From Cellulomonas sp. Root485 (GTDB lineage Bacteria > Actinomycetota > Actinomycetes > Actinomycetales > Cellulomonadaceae), in assembly GCF_001426705.1 (NCBI RefSeq), contig NZ_LMFC01000001.1:62651-126650 (forward strand): 64,000 nucleotides of DNA, in the 5' to 3' direction. Each line of letters begins with the position of its first letter. The stretch's first letter is position 1. Made by a program: the position numbers and the translations under genes. Below the pieces are notes generated by a model that was not told where the DNA came from, searched no databases, and saw nothing but the letters and a program-made list of their open reading frames with translations. This document shows positions 45,106-53,808 of this stretch, piece after piece.

Positions 45106-45117
45106 GTCTGTCAGTGG

Positions 45118-45738
45118 TCAGGCGCCGCCGAGCAGCTGCTCGAACGACGGCACCGCGTCGTAGAGGCCCACGGGCGCGGACGGCTCCCGGTCGGCGACCA
45201 TCTCGGCGAGCTCGCGCCCGGCGCGACGGATGCGCTGGGGGAGCGGGTTGACGTCGTCGCCGCCACCGTCGGCCCAGTCGTCGGTTGCCGCGAACACGGC
45301 CGTCCCGGCGACGTCGGCCCGCAGGTACGCGAACAGCGGCCGCAGCGCGTACTCGAGCGCCAGCGAGTGCCGGCCGGTGCCACCGGTCGCGCCGACGAGC
45401 ACAGGCCGCCCGACGAGGGCGTCCTTGTCGAGGATGTCGACGAACGACTTGAACAGCCCCGAGTACGACGCGGAGAAGATCGGCGTGACGGCGATGACGC
45501 CGTCGGCGGCCGCGACCTTCTCGAGGACGTCCTTGAGCGGGCCGGAGGCGAAGCCGGAGAGGGTCATGTTGACCACCTCGTGGGCGGTGTCGCGCAGCTC
45601 GACGTGCTCGACGTTCGCGGTGATGCCGCGAGCGGCGAGCTCGGTGACGGTCGCGTCGGCGAGGCGGTCGGCCAGCAGACGCGTCGACGAGGGCTGGGAC
45701 AGCCCGGCCGAGATGACGACGATGGAGCGGGTGCTCAT
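45118..45738 (-). CDS. LLM-partnered FMN reductase (CE1759 type)
   Basis: A 206-residue NAD(P)H-dependent flavodoxin-like FMN reductase. The phosphate loop SAGLSQPSSTRLLAD lies at the N-terminus, with a VIAVTPIFSASYSGLFKSFVD flavin-binding loop near residue 85 and LVGATGGTGRHSL near 125. This subtype regularly accompanies the luciferase-like monooxygenase family of the next upstream gene and should supply it with reduced FMN. AAAGG precedes ATG 45738. Confidence 0.92.
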   Translation of the reverse strand: MSTRSIVVISAGLSQPSSTRLLADRLADATVTELAARGITANVEHVELRDTAHEVVNMTLSGFASGPLKDVLEKVAAADGVIAVTPIFSASYSGLFKSFVDILDKDALVGRPVLVGATGGTGRHSLALEYALRPLFAYLRADVAGTAVFAATDDWADGGGDDVNPLPQRIRRAGRELAEMVADREPSAPVGLYDAVPSFEQLLGGA

Positions 45739-45758
45739 CGTGAAGCCTTTCCCCAACA

Positions 45759-46913
45759 TCAAGAAGAGAGCGTGTCTTCGGCCCGGAGGCCCGTGAAGGT
45801 GTCCTCGGCGACGACCTGCTCGTGCACCGTACCCGCGGCGAGGGCGGCCGCGACACGGGAGGCGTGCGACGGCGGGTCCGCCGGCACGTGCGCGGGACGC
45901 GCGGACTCGGCCTCGGCGCGCAGCACCGGGACGACCTCGGTCGCGAGGATGTCGATCTGCTCCAGCACGGTCTTCAGCGGGAGTCCCGCGTGGTCCATGA
46001 GGAACATCTGGCGCTGGTAGTGCCCGACCTGCTCGCGGAACTTCCCGTAGCGGTCGATGACCTGCTGGGGGCTGCCCACGGTCAGCGGGGTGTCGCGCAT
46101 GAAGTCCTCCATCGCCGGACCGTGCCCGTAGACGGGCGCGTTGTCGAAGTACGGCCGGAACTGCGTGACCGCGTCCTGCGAGTTCTTGTTCATGAACACC
46201 TGCCCGCCGAGCCCGACGATCGCCTGGTCGGCCTGGCCGTGCCCGTGGTGCTCGTAGCGCTGGCGGTAGAAGTTGACCATCTGCGCGGCGTGCTCGAGCG
46301 GCCAGAAGATCGCGTTGTGCAGGAAGCCGTCGCCGTAGAACGCGGCCTGCTCGGCGATCTCGGGGCTGCGGATCGAGCCGTGCCACACGAACGGCGGGAC
46401 GCCGTCGAGCGGCCGCGGGGTCGACGTGAAGCCCTGCAGCGGGGTGCGGAACTTGCCCTGCCAGTCCACGACGTCCTCCTCCCAGAGGCGGCGGAGCAGC
46501 GCGTAGTTCTCGATGGCCAGCGGGATGCCCTGGCGGATGTCCTGGCCGAACCACGGGTAGACGGGACCGGTGTTGCCGCGGCCCATCATGAGGTCCATGC
46601 GGCCGTCGGAGATGACCTGGAGCATCGCGTACTCCTCGGCCAGTCGCACCGGGTCGTTGGTGGTGATCAGCGTCGTCGCGGTCGACAGGATGATGTTCTT
46701 CGTCGTGCCCGCGAGGTAGCCGAGCATGGTGGTGGGCGACGAGGGGACGAACGGCGGGTTGTGGTGCTCGCCGGTCGCGAAGACGTCCAGCCCCGCCTCG
46801 TCGGCGTGCTGGGCGATGGTGAGCATCGCGCGCACGCGCTCCGTGTCGTCCGGCGTCCGGCCGGTGGTCGGATCGGTGGTGACGTCGCCGACGGTGAAGA
46901 TCCCGAACTGCAT
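45759..46913 (-). CDS. Luciferase-like flavin monooxygenase (CE1758 type)
   Basis: A 384-residue TIM-barrel LLM-class oxidoreductase. N-terminus MQFGIFTVGDVT is typical for this subgroup, which is why ATG 46913 is chosen over 46943. Further marks are FATGEHHNPPF, the MGRGNTGPVYPWFG loop and the PQQVIDRYGKF segment. It needs reduced flavin from the partner reductase 20 nt downstream. Substrate unknown. A CATGC-N4-GCATG inverted repeat at 46941-46954 lies just upstream and may be an operator. Confidence 0.93.
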   Translation of the reverse strand: MQFGIFTVGDVTTDPTTGRTPDDTERVRAMLTIAQHADEAGLDVFATGEHHNPPFVPSSPTTMLGYLAGTTKNIILSTATTLITTNDPVRLAEEYAMLQVISDGRMDLMMGRGNTGPVYPWFGQDIRQGIPLAIENYALLRRLWEEDVVDWQGKFRTPLQGFTSTPRPLDGVPPFVWHGSIRSPEIAEQAAFYGDGFLHNAIFWPLEHAAQMVNFYRQRYEHHGHGQADQAIVGLGGQVFMNKNSQDAVTQFRPYFDNAPVYGHGPAMEDFMRDTPLTVGSPQQVIDRYGKFREQVGHYQRQMFLMDHAGLPLKTVLEQIDILATEVVPVLRAEAESARPAHVPADPPSHASRVAAALAAGTVHEQVVAEDTFTGLRAEDTLSS

Positions 46914-47075
46914 CTCGCGCCTCGCTAAGGGAATGAGGTCCATGCGTTTGCATGTACTTGCCGCTCAACAGGGCCACTCCCTCACCTATTCCCACGCCCG
47001 CAACCAGGCGCCTGTCCAGGTCCGGGTCCTGCGAGGCCATGAGCCAGCCCTGATGAGCCGTCGCCCGGGGCGACC

Positions 47076-47083
47076 TATAGCGT
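47076..47083 (+). promoter_or_regulatory. Putative -10 box of the two-component/glycan operon
   Basis: TATAGCGT contains both TATAGC and TAGCGT. It lies 38 nt before GTG 47121, whose ribosome site GGGGAGGG is 9 nt upstream. No clear -35. Confidence 0.5.
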
Positions 47084-47120
47084 GGGTGCCACACCGGCCG
47101 GCTGGGGAGGGCGACTCGGG

Positions 47121-48200
47121 GTGAGCGAACAGATCAGGGTGCTGGTCGTCGAGGACGACGCCGACACCGCGCAGTACGTCCGTACGGTGCTGGAGCGCCG
47201 GGGCGGCATGCACGTGACCGTGGCGCACGAGCCGATGTCGGCCTTGGCCGAGGTCGCGGCGAACACGTTCGACGTCGTGCTGACGGACATCCAGATGCCC
47301 GGGATGAGCGGGCTCGACCTGCTGGGGGAGCTGCGCTCCCGCGCGGCCGGCACGCCCGTGGCCGTCATGACGGCCTTCGCGAGCGTGGACTACGCCGTCG
47401 AGGCGCTGCGTCGCGACGCCGACGAGTTCCTGGTCAAGCCCGTCGCCGCCGCGACCCTGCTGGAACGCATCACCGCGCTCGCGGTCGAGGGTCGCGCCAA
47501 GCGCGCCGCCGAGGGCGCCACCGAGACGGTGCTGGCCGTGGGGGCGCACCCCGACGACGTCGAGATCGGGGTCGGCGCGACGCTCGCGTCCCACCGCGCG
47601 GTCGGTGACACCGTCGTCATCCTCACCCTGTCCAGTGGGGCGATCGGGGGCGAGGTCCAGCTCCGCCGGCACGAGGCGCTCGCCGCCGCCGGCATCATCG
47701 GGGCCCGCCTGTACCTGCACGACTTCGAGGACACGCGGCTCGACCCCGCGGGTGGCCTGATCACGACGATCGAGGAGCTCATCCGCGAGGTCGAGCCGAC
47801 CGTCGTCTACACGCACAGCGAGCACGACCGGCACCAGGACCACCGCGCGGTCCGGCAGGCCGTCGACGTCGCCGCCCGCCGCGTCCCGTCCCTCGCGTGC
47901 TTCCAGAGCCCGTCATCGACCATCGACTTCCGGCCCACGCGCTTCGTCCCGGTGGACGGGTTCATGGAGGCCAAGCTGCAGATGCTCGCCGCCTTCGAGT
48001 CCCAGGCCCACCGCGACTACATGGAGCCGGACCTCGTGCGCGCCACGGCCCGCTACTGGTCCCGGTTCGGCGGCGGGCAGCAGTACGCCGAGCCGCTGGA
48101 GATGGTGCGCGCCGCCGCGATGCTCAGCACCAAGGCGAAGGCGGCCGGGGTCGCGGCCGCCGTCGCGTCGGACGTCGACGAGCACGGAGGTCACGCATGA
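47121..48200 (+). CDS. Receiver-PIG-L deacetylase fusion protein
   Basis: A 359-residue two-domain protein. Residues 1-120 form a receiver with acidic pocket Glu11/Asp12/Asp13, phospho-Asp56, Thr84 and Lys106. Residues 134-340 are a PIG-L/LmbE zinc deacetylase: AHPDDVEIG (142-149) gives His and Asp ligands and the catalytic Asp, and HSEHDRHQDHRAV (near 232-244) gives the second His motif. PIG-L enzymes remove acetyl from GlcNAc-type sugars. Phosphorylation would therefore control an enzyme rather than DNA binding. Start GTG 47121 has a good SD; an upstream in-frame GTG at 47082 lies inside the promoter. Heads a seven-gene operon with kinase at its end. Confidence 0.92.
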   Translation: MSEQIRVLVVEDDADTAQYVRTVLERRGGMHVTVAHEPMSALAEVAANTFDVVLTDIQMPGMSGLDLLGELRSRAAGTPVAVMTAFASVDYAVEALRRDADEFLVKPVAAATLLERITALAVEGRAKRAAEGATETVLAVGAHPDDVEIGVGATLASHRAVGDTVVILTLSSGAIGGEVQLRRHEALAAAGIIGARLYLHDFEDTRLDPAGGLITTIEELIREVEPTVVYTHSEHDRHQDHRAVRQAVDVAARRVPSLACFQSPSSTIDFRPTRFVPVDGFMEAKLQMLAAFESQAHRDYMEPDLVRATARYWSRFGGGQQYAEPLEMVRAAAMLSTKAKAAGVAAAVASDVDEHGGHA

Positions 48201-49165
48201 GGGTCCTGGTCACGGGTGCCGGAGGCCCCGCAGGGGTCGCGGTCATCCGGTCGCTGCTGCGCCGCGGCGACGTCGAGGTGCTCGCCGCCGACATGGACCG
48301 CTGGGCCAGCGCCCTCTACCTGGTGGACGCCGGGAGGCGGCACCTGGTGCCCGCCGGGCGGGCCGAGAGCTTCGTCGACGTCGTGCGCGGGATCTGCCGC
48401 GACGAGCGCGTCGACGTCCTGTTCCCGACGGTCGACGTCGAGCTGCCCAAGCTCGCCGCCGCGCGCGACGCGCTGCTGGCCGACGGCACGATCCTGGCGT
48501 CCCCGGCCTTGCACACGCTCGAGACGTGCCTGGACAAGCTCGCGCTCGCGGCCGCGTGCGCGCGCACCGTGCGGGTGCCGCGCACCGAGCTGCTGGGCAC
48601 CCCGCAGGCGGTCTCCGGCTGGGACTTCCCGATCATCGTCAAGCCCCGTCGCGGCGCCGGCTCCCGCGGCGTCCGGCTGGTCGGCACGCAGGCCGAGCTC
48701 GACGCCGTGCACGACGCCGACGAGGACCTGCTGGTCCAGGAGCTCCTGCCCGGCGACGAGTACTCGGTCGACGTCCTGGCCGGCCTCGACGGCCGGGTGA
48801 TCGCCGCGGTGCCGCGTGCCCGCCTGCGGGTGGACTCCGGGGTCGCGGTCGCCGGGGTGACCGTGCACGACGACGAGCTGATCGAGACCGCCTCGGCGGT
48901 GGCGCGCGCGATCGGCCTCACCACGGTCGCCAACGTGCAGCTCAAGCGCGACGCCGAGGGCCGGCCCGCGCTCCTCGAGGTCAACCCGAGGTTCCCGGGG
49001 GCCATGCCGCTGACCATCGCGGCGGGGGTGGACATGCCGTCCCTGACGCTCGACGCCGTGCTCGGCCGGCCCGTGCCGGACCACGTCGACTTCCAGGAGA
49101 TCGCGAACGTGCGGTACCTGGAGGACGTCTTCCTCCCGATCGCCGACGTGCTGCCCGCGCCATGA
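48197..49165 (+). CDS. ATP-grasp carboxylate ligase (CarB-like)
   Basis: A 322-residue enzyme. The N-terminal Rossmann-like part starts MRVLVTGAGGPAGVAVIRSL; the ATP-grasp fold follows with FPIIVKPRRGAGSRGV (Lys contacting ATP), LLVQELLPGDEYSVDVL and the metal site ALLEVNPRFPG. This is the CarB/PylC-like group that ligates a carboxylate to an amine via an acyl-phosphate. Substrates unknown; in this operon aminoacylation of an amino sugar or a precursor would fit. ATG overlaps the preceding stop; its own stop overlaps the PHP gene. Confidence 0.92.
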   Translation: MRVLVTGAGGPAGVAVIRSLLRRGDVEVLAADMDRWASALYLVDAGRRHLVPAGRAESFVDVVRGICRDERVDVLFPTVDVELPKLAAARDALLADGTILASPALHTLETCLDKLALAAACARTVRVPRTELLGTPQAVSGWDFPIIVKPRRGAGSRGVRLVGTQAELDAVHDADEDLLVQELLPGDEYSVDVLAGLDGRVIAAVPRARLRVDSGVAVAGVTVHDDELIETASAVARAIGLTTVANVQLKRDAEGRPALLEVNPRFPGAMPLTIAAGVDMPSLTLDAVLGRPVPDHVDFQEIANVRYLEDVFLPIADVLPAP

Positions 49166-49878
49166 CGCCGAGATCGGCCCTCCTCGCCGGCGACCACCAC
49201 GTCCACTCGACGTTCTCCGACGACGCCGTCAGCACCCCTGCCGAGAACCTCGCGGCCGCGCAGTCCGCGGGTCTGCGCGAGGTCCGCATGGTCGACCACG
49301 TCCGCGTGTCCACCACGTACGTGCCGGAGTTCCTCGCGACGGTCCGTGCGCTGCCGACCGTCGAGGGCCTCACCGTGCTCACCGGGGTCGAGGCGAAGAT
49401 CCTCGACGCGTCCGGCGCGGTCGACGCACCGCCCGAGGTGCTCGCCGCGCTCGGCACGCCGCGCGGCCCCGACCGGGTCCTGCTCGCCGACCACCAGGTC
49501 CCCGGCACGGACGGTCCGTGGAGCCCGCGGTCGACACGGCAGCGGATCGAGGCGGGCCTCGACGCGGCCGACGTGGTCGAGATGCTGGTCACCGCCACGA
49601 TCCGCGCGATGCACGCCGTCGGCCGCGCACAGCTGGCGCACCCGTTCTCGGTCCTGCCGAAGATCGGGCTGACCGAGGACGCCGTGCCGGACGAGCTTCT
49701 CGACGCGCTCGCCGACGCGGCGGTCGCGACCGGCACCCCCGTCGAGGTCAACGAGAAGTGGCACTGCCCCGGCCCGCGGGTCGCGGGTCGCCTGCGCGCG
49801 GCGGGGGTGCTGCTGGTGGCGTCCACCGACGCGCACGAGGCCGCCGACGTCGGGGTGTACGACTGGGTGCACGGATGA
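49162..49878 (+). CDS. PHP-domain metal-dependent phosphoesterase
   Basis: A 238-residue PHP-family hydrolase with all four motifs visible: DHHVHSTFSDDA (about 11-22), VRMVDHVR (near 42), a LAHPFSVLP loop and a C-terminal STDAHEA. Such proteins hydrolyse phosphoesters with two or three metal ions (histidinol phosphatase type). The substrate is unknown; inside this operon a sugar-phosphate or polyprenyl-phosphate related product is possible. ATG and stop both overlap the neighbours by 4 nt. Confidence 0.9.
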   Translation: MTPRSALLAGDHHVHSTFSDDAVSTPAENLAAAQSAGLREVRMVDHVRVSTTYVPEFLATVRALPTVEGLTVLTGVEAKILDASGAVDAPPEVLAALGTPRGPDRVLLADHQVPGTDGPWSPRSTRQRIEAGLDAADVVEMLVTATIRAMHAVGRAQLAHPFSVLPKIGLTEDAVPDELLDALADAAVATGTPVEVNEKWHCPGPRVAGRLRAAGVLLVASTDAHEAADVGVYDWVHG

Positions 49879-51359
49879 GCGAGGTCGGTCGGGACGTCCT
49901 CGTCGCGATCCTCGTCGCCCTCGTCGGCATCGGCGCGATCCCGGTGCTCGCCGGGCTCTACCAGTACCTGCTCGTCCCCGTGCACGCCTTCCGCAACCAC
50001 CTGCGCGACGCCGCGCCGCACCTGCCGCGCGTCGTGGTCATCGTCCCCGCCTGGAACGAGGGCGCCGTGCTGGCGGCCTCCCTGGACCGGCTGATGGGCC
50101 TGGAGTACCCGCCGGACCGGCTCAAGGTGTTCGTGGTGGACGACGCCAGCACCGACGACACCCCCGACGTGGTCCGCGCCAAGGCCGCCCAGTACGACGA
50201 CCGCATCGTGCACCTGCGCCGCGAGCAGGGTGGGCAGGGCAAGGCGCACACCCTGAACCACGGCATCCGGTACGCCCTGTCCGACGAGTGGATGGAGGCG
50301 CTGCTCATCATGGACGCCGACGTCATCTACCGGCCGGACTCCCTGCGCCGCATGGCCCGGCACCTCGCCGACGAGCGGGTCGGGGCCGTCACTGCCTTCA
50401 TCCGCGAGGGCAGCGGCCGGCCGGGCAGCGTCGCGCGCTTCATCGGCTACGAGTACGTGACCGCGCAGGCCGCGGCCCGGCGCGCGCAGAACATCATGGG
50501 TGCGATGGCCTGCCTGGCGGGCGGTGCGCAGCTGCACTCGCGCGAGAACCTCGAGGCGGTGGGCGGCCAGGTGGACACCTCCACGCTCGCCGAGGACACC
50601 TACACCACCTTCCTCACGCAGCTGAACGGGCGCCGCGTGGTGTTCGAGCCGGGCGCCGTCGTGCTCGCCGAGGAGCCGGACTCGGTGACCGCGCTGTGGA
50701 AGCAGCGGGTGCGCTGGGCGCGCGGGAACGTGCAGATCACACGGAACTTCCGGCGCGTCTGGTTCCGGCCGTCCCGGACGCACCACCTGGGCAACCTCGA
50801 CTTCGGGATCATCTGGTTCGCGATCTACCTGCTGCCCGTCGCGATGGGGTTCGCGGCCGTGGGCCTGGTCGGCCTGTACTTCGTCGCGGAGCTGACCGCG
50901 ACGCAGGTGTTCCAGGGCTTCTGGTGGGTCGCGGTGACCGCGTACGTGTTCATCACCGCTGCGACCCTGCTGCTCGACCGGGAGACCGCACGCCGCTCCT
51001 GGCTGCAGGGCCTGCTGTTCCCGGGGATCGGGGCGCTCGTCGTGATGAGCGCCGCCTGGTTCCCGAACCTGTGGGAGGTGCGCCTGCCCAGCCTGCTCGG
51101 GCTCGAGATGTCGCCGACGGGCCGCATGGTCTGGACCCTGACGCTCTACTCGTGGTCGGTGCTCGCGATGGCGCTGGCCTGGGTGGTGAAGCTGCTGGAG
51201 CGGACCCGTGCGGTGCGGTGGCTCGCCACGCCGCTGCTCTACGTGGTGGGCTTCGGTCCAGTGCTGTGCGCGATCACGCTGGACGCGTACGTCAAGCAGG
51301 CGCGGGGGGCGAGCGCGGTGTGGGACAAGACGGAGAAGACGGGACGGGTGATGGGATGA
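49875..51359 (+). CDS. Processive GT2 glycosyltransferase (PgaC/BcsA-like)
   Basis: A 494-residue membrane synthase. One N-terminal helix (about 7-30), a cytosolic GT-A domain, then four to five C-terminal helices (about 300-470). The D,D,D,QxxRW signature is complete: Asp89 in VVDDAS, DAD at 147-149, EDT at 240-242 and QRVRW at 277-281. This set marks processive beta-glycan synthases such as cellulose, hyaluronan and poly-GlcNAc synthases. There is no PilZ domain, so c-di-GMP would not act directly. With the PIG-L domain in the same operon, a partly de-N-acetylated GlcNAc polymer is a reasonable hypothesis. Confidence 0.93.
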   Translation: MSEVGRDVLVAILVALVGIGAIPVLAGLYQYLLVPVHAFRNHLRDAAPHLPRVVVIVPAWNEGAVLAASLDRLMGLEYPPDRLKVFVVDDASTDDTPDVVRAKAAQYDDRIVHLRREQGGQGKAHTLNHGIRYALSDEWMEALLIMDADVIYRPDSLRRMARHLADERVGAVTAFIREGSGRPGSVARFIGYEYVTAQAAARRAQNIMGAMACLAGGAQLHSRENLEAVGGQVDTSTLAEDTYTTFLTQLNGRRVVFEPGAVVLAEEPDSVTALWKQRVRWARGNVQITRNFRRVWFRPSRTHHLGNLDFGIIWFAIYLLPVAMGFAAVGLVGLYFVAELTATQVFQGFWWVAVTAYVFITAATLLLDRETARRSWLQGLLFPGIGALVVMSAAWFPNLWEVRLPSLLGLEMSPTGRMVWTLTLYSWSVLAMALAWVVKLLERTRAVRWLATPLLYVVGFGPVLCAITLDAYVKQARGASAVWDKTEKTGRVMG

Positions 51360-51541
51360 GCAGCTCGCACCGGGCGGCCCCGGGCGACGACGCCCGCTGG
51401 TGGGCGACCCTGTCGCCCGACGCCCTGCAGGACGAGATCCGGTCCAACCGGCGCTCGGAGCGACGCCTGCTGGTGGTCGTCGCCCTGGTCTCGCTGGCGA
51501 TCACGGTCGCGGCGCTCCTGCTGCACGGCGGTGCGGCGTGA
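51356..51541 (+). CDS. 61-residue single-pass membrane protein of the glycan operon
   Basis: Short protein with a soluble N-terminal part (WWATLSPDALQDEIRSNRRSERR) and one C-terminal transmembrane helix (about 38-57). It starts in an ATGA overlap with the GT2 gene and ends in a GTGA overlap with the receiver gene, so it is very likely translated. Reminiscent in size and place of the small accessory subunits of polysaccharide synthases (for example PgaD-like), but no sequence match is claimed. Confidence 0.75.
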   Translation: MSSSHRAAPGDDARWWATLSPDALQDEIRSNRRSERRLLVVVALVSLAITVAALLLHGGAA

Positions 51542-51888
51542 CCCCCCGCGTGCTGGTCGTCGACGACGAGCCCGACGAGCTCGCCCTGATCACCCGGCAC
51601 GTGCGCCGCCTCGGCCACGACGTGGTGCCCGCGAAGAGCGCCGAGGAGGCGCTGGCCACCCCGGAGCTCGACACCGTGGACGTCGCGATCGTGGACCTGC
51701 GGCTGCCGGGCATGGGCGGCTGGGAGCTCATCGAGGTCCTGCGCGTCCGCCGGCCGGACCTGCCCGTGGTGGTGACGTCCGTCCTCGACGCCGACGACTA
51801 CCCGCACGTCGAGGCCTGGCTGCCGAAGCCGTTCTCCGGCGACGGCGTGCAGGCGGCGCTCGCCCGGGCCCTGGGCGAGGCGCCGTGA
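51538..51888 (+). CDS. Stand-alone response-regulator receiver
   Basis: A 116-residue single receiver domain with no output. Acidic pocket Asp9/Asp10/Glu11, phospho-Asp53 (VDLRLPGMGG), Thr80 and Lys97 (LPKPF) are all in place, so it can be phosphorylated. It may act as phosphate relay or sink between the following histidine kinase and the receiver-PIG-L protein. Starts in a GTGA overlap; 7 nt separate it from the kinase gene. Confidence 0.92.
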   Translation: MTPRVLVVDDEPDELALITRHVRRLGHDVVPAKSAEEALATPELDTVDVAIVDLRLPGMGGWELIEVLRVRRPDLPVVVTSVLDADDYPHVEAWLPKPFSGDGVQAALARALGEAP

Positions 51889-51895
51889 GCCGTCC

Positions 51896-53677
51896 ATGAC
51901 AGAGCTCTGGTCGAACGAGCGTGCCGACCTCATCACCATGGGGTCGCGCTACCTGCGCCGGCTGGCCCGCCACCTCGGGCCGGACGGCGGCGTGGTCGAG
52001 CGCCAGCTGCCGTTCGTCGGGGTGTACCTGGTCGCGCTGCTCACCCTTCTGATCCCCGGCGTCCAGGTCGCGAGCCAGGCCGACGTGGTGATCGCCACGC
52101 TGCTCACCGTCGGCCAGCTGGTGGCGGCACGCTACCTGCCGTGGGCGCGGTGGCCGGAGGGCCGGCAGGACATCCTGCCGATGATCCAGCTGCTCGCCGT
52201 GGCGTTCCTGCGCACGGGTACCGGCGGACCCGGCTCGGCGTACACCACGCTGGTGTTCTTCCCGGTGATCACCCTGGCGTCGCAGCGCGACCGGCGGGGG
52301 ATCGTGCTGGCGGCGCTCGGCGTGGCCGGGGTGGTCCTCTCGCCCGTCCTGCTCACGTCCACGGTCACGCTCACGGTGGACACCGGTGTCCGCACCCTGT
52401 TCGTCACCCTCGTCGCGGTGGTCGTCGCCGCCACGGTCCACGAGATCACGGCACGCCTGCGGGCCCGCAGCAACGCGCTCCTGTCGCTGCAGATGGACCA
52501 GGCGGTGCTGCTCGACCGCGCCCGCGCCGATGCCCTCTCGCTGGCCCGCGTGGCCGACCAGCGCCGCGCCGCCCGCGACGCGCTGGTCTCCGTGATCGAC
52601 TCCGCGACCGAGCAGGCCATCATCGCGACGGACGCCACCGGCATGGTCGAGGTGTTCAACGCCGGCGCGGAACGGCTGCTCGGGTACGGGCAGGGCGAGG
52701 TGGTCGGCCGTATGCGCCTGACCGACTTCCACGACAAGGCGGAGCTCGAGGCCCGCCGGACGCTGCTCTTCGCCGACGACTCCCCGGTCGACAACCCGCA
52801 GGCGCTCGTCGACGCGCTCGTCGCGCCCGCCCTGGCCGGTCGACCGGAGGTCCGCGACTGGACCTACGTCGCCCGCGACGGCGCACGCATGACCGTCCGG
52901 CTCGCCGTGACGCGCCGGTCCGAGTCGGACGGCACCACGACCGGGTACGTGGTCGTCGCCACCGACGTGACCTCCGAGCGCGAGGCGGCGCGCCTCCAGG
53001 ACGAGTTCGTCAGCCTGGTCAGCCACGAGCTGCGGACCCCGCTGACCTCGGTGCTGGGCTACCTCGAGCTGCTCACCGACGGCACCGACCCGCTGACCGA
53101 CGAGCAGCGTGAGTACCTCACGGTGATCGAGCGCAACGCCCGCCGGCAGCTGCGGCTGGTGGGGGACCTGCTGCTCAGCGCGCAGGTGGACGCCGGACGG
53201 TTCTCGATCGCACCGCACCGCATCGACGTGGCCGACATCGTGCGCGCGTCGGTCGAGGCTGCGACCCCGGTGGCCGACGCCGCGGGTGTCCGGCTCGAGG
53301 CGTCGGCCGTCGCGACCCCGCTGGACGGCGACCCGGTGCGGCTCGCGCAGGCCGTCGACAACCTGGTGTCGAACGCGATCAAGTTCACGCCCTCGGGTGG
53401 CACGGTCCGGGTCGGCGTGACGCCGAACGCGTCCGCCGGAGCGGACGTCGTCGTGGCGGACACCGGCATCGGCATCCCGCCCGACGAGCTGTCCCAGCTG
53501 ACCACCCGGTTCTTCCGGGCGTCGACGGCCACCCGCCGCGCCATCCCCGGGGTGGGCCTGGGGCTGTCGATCACCAAGGCGGTCGTCGACGCGCACGGCG
53601 GGTCGCTCGCGATCACGAGCGCGCTCGGCGAGGGCACCACGTTCACGATCACGCTCCCGCCGACCCCGCCGGGCTGA
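51896..53677 (+). CDS. Membrane PAS histidine kinase
   Basis: A 593-residue sensor kinase. About five N-terminal hydrophobic helices (about 36-190) form a membrane sensor, followed by a helical linker, a PAS domain (about 225-350; ATDATGMVEVFNAGAERLLGYG), HisKA with phospho-acceptor His377 in VSHELRTPL, and HATPase with DNLVSNAIKF, VADTGIGIP and GVGLGLSI. No DNA-binding regulator is adjacent; the only receivers in the operon are the single-domain one and the PIG-L fusion. The signal is unknown. Confidence 0.94.
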   Translation: MTELWSNERADLITMGSRYLRRLARHLGPDGGVVERQLPFVGVYLVALLTLLIPGVQVASQADVVIATLLTVGQLVAARYLPWARWPEGRQDILPMIQLLAVAFLRTGTGGPGSAYTTLVFFPVITLASQRDRRGIVLAALGVAGVVLSPVLLTSTVTLTVDTGVRTLFVTLVAVVVAATVHEITARLRARSNALLSLQMDQAVLLDRARADALSLARVADQRRAARDALVSVIDSATEQAIIATDATGMVEVFNAGAERLLGYGQGEVVGRMRLTDFHDKAELEARRTLLFADDSPVDNPQALVDALVAPALAGRPEVRDWTYVARDGARMTVRLAVTRRSESDGTTTGYVVVATDVTSEREAARLQDEFVSLVSHELRTPLTSVLGYLELLTDGTDPLTDEQREYLTVIERNARRQLRLVGDLLLSAQVDAGRFSIAPHRIDVADIVRASVEAATPVADAAGVRLEASAVATPLDGDPVRLAQAVDNLVSNAIKFTPSGGTVRVGVTPNASAGADVVVADTGIGIPPDELSQLTTRFFRASTATRRAIPGVGLGLSITKAVVDAHGGSLAITSALGEGTTFTITLPPTPPG

Positions 53678-53716
53678 CCCGGCCGCCCTGCCGGAGGTAC
53701 TCCCCGGTAACTTCGG

Positions 53717-53730
53717 ACATCCCGGGATGT
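53717..53730. promoter_or_regulatory. 14-bp palindrome upstream of the FAD oxidase gene
   Basis: ACATCCCGGGATGT is a perfect palindrome about 80 nt before ATG 53809, in an otherwise unstructured gap. Size and symmetry fit a dimeric repressor site. Promoter elements around it are unclear. Confidence 0.45.
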
Positions 53731-53808
53731 ATCAGACGGGGTGACCCGCGTCCCCTCCTGCCCGTGCGCCGACGACGGCGCAGGACAGGACGACGAAGGA
53801 CACCCCTC

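Noticed and set aside
47082..47120. GTG 47082 as start of the receiver-PIG-L gene
   Set aside because: It lies inside the TATAGCGT promoter box and lacks a ribosome site; GTG 47121 has GGGGAGGG and begins the receiver fold properly.
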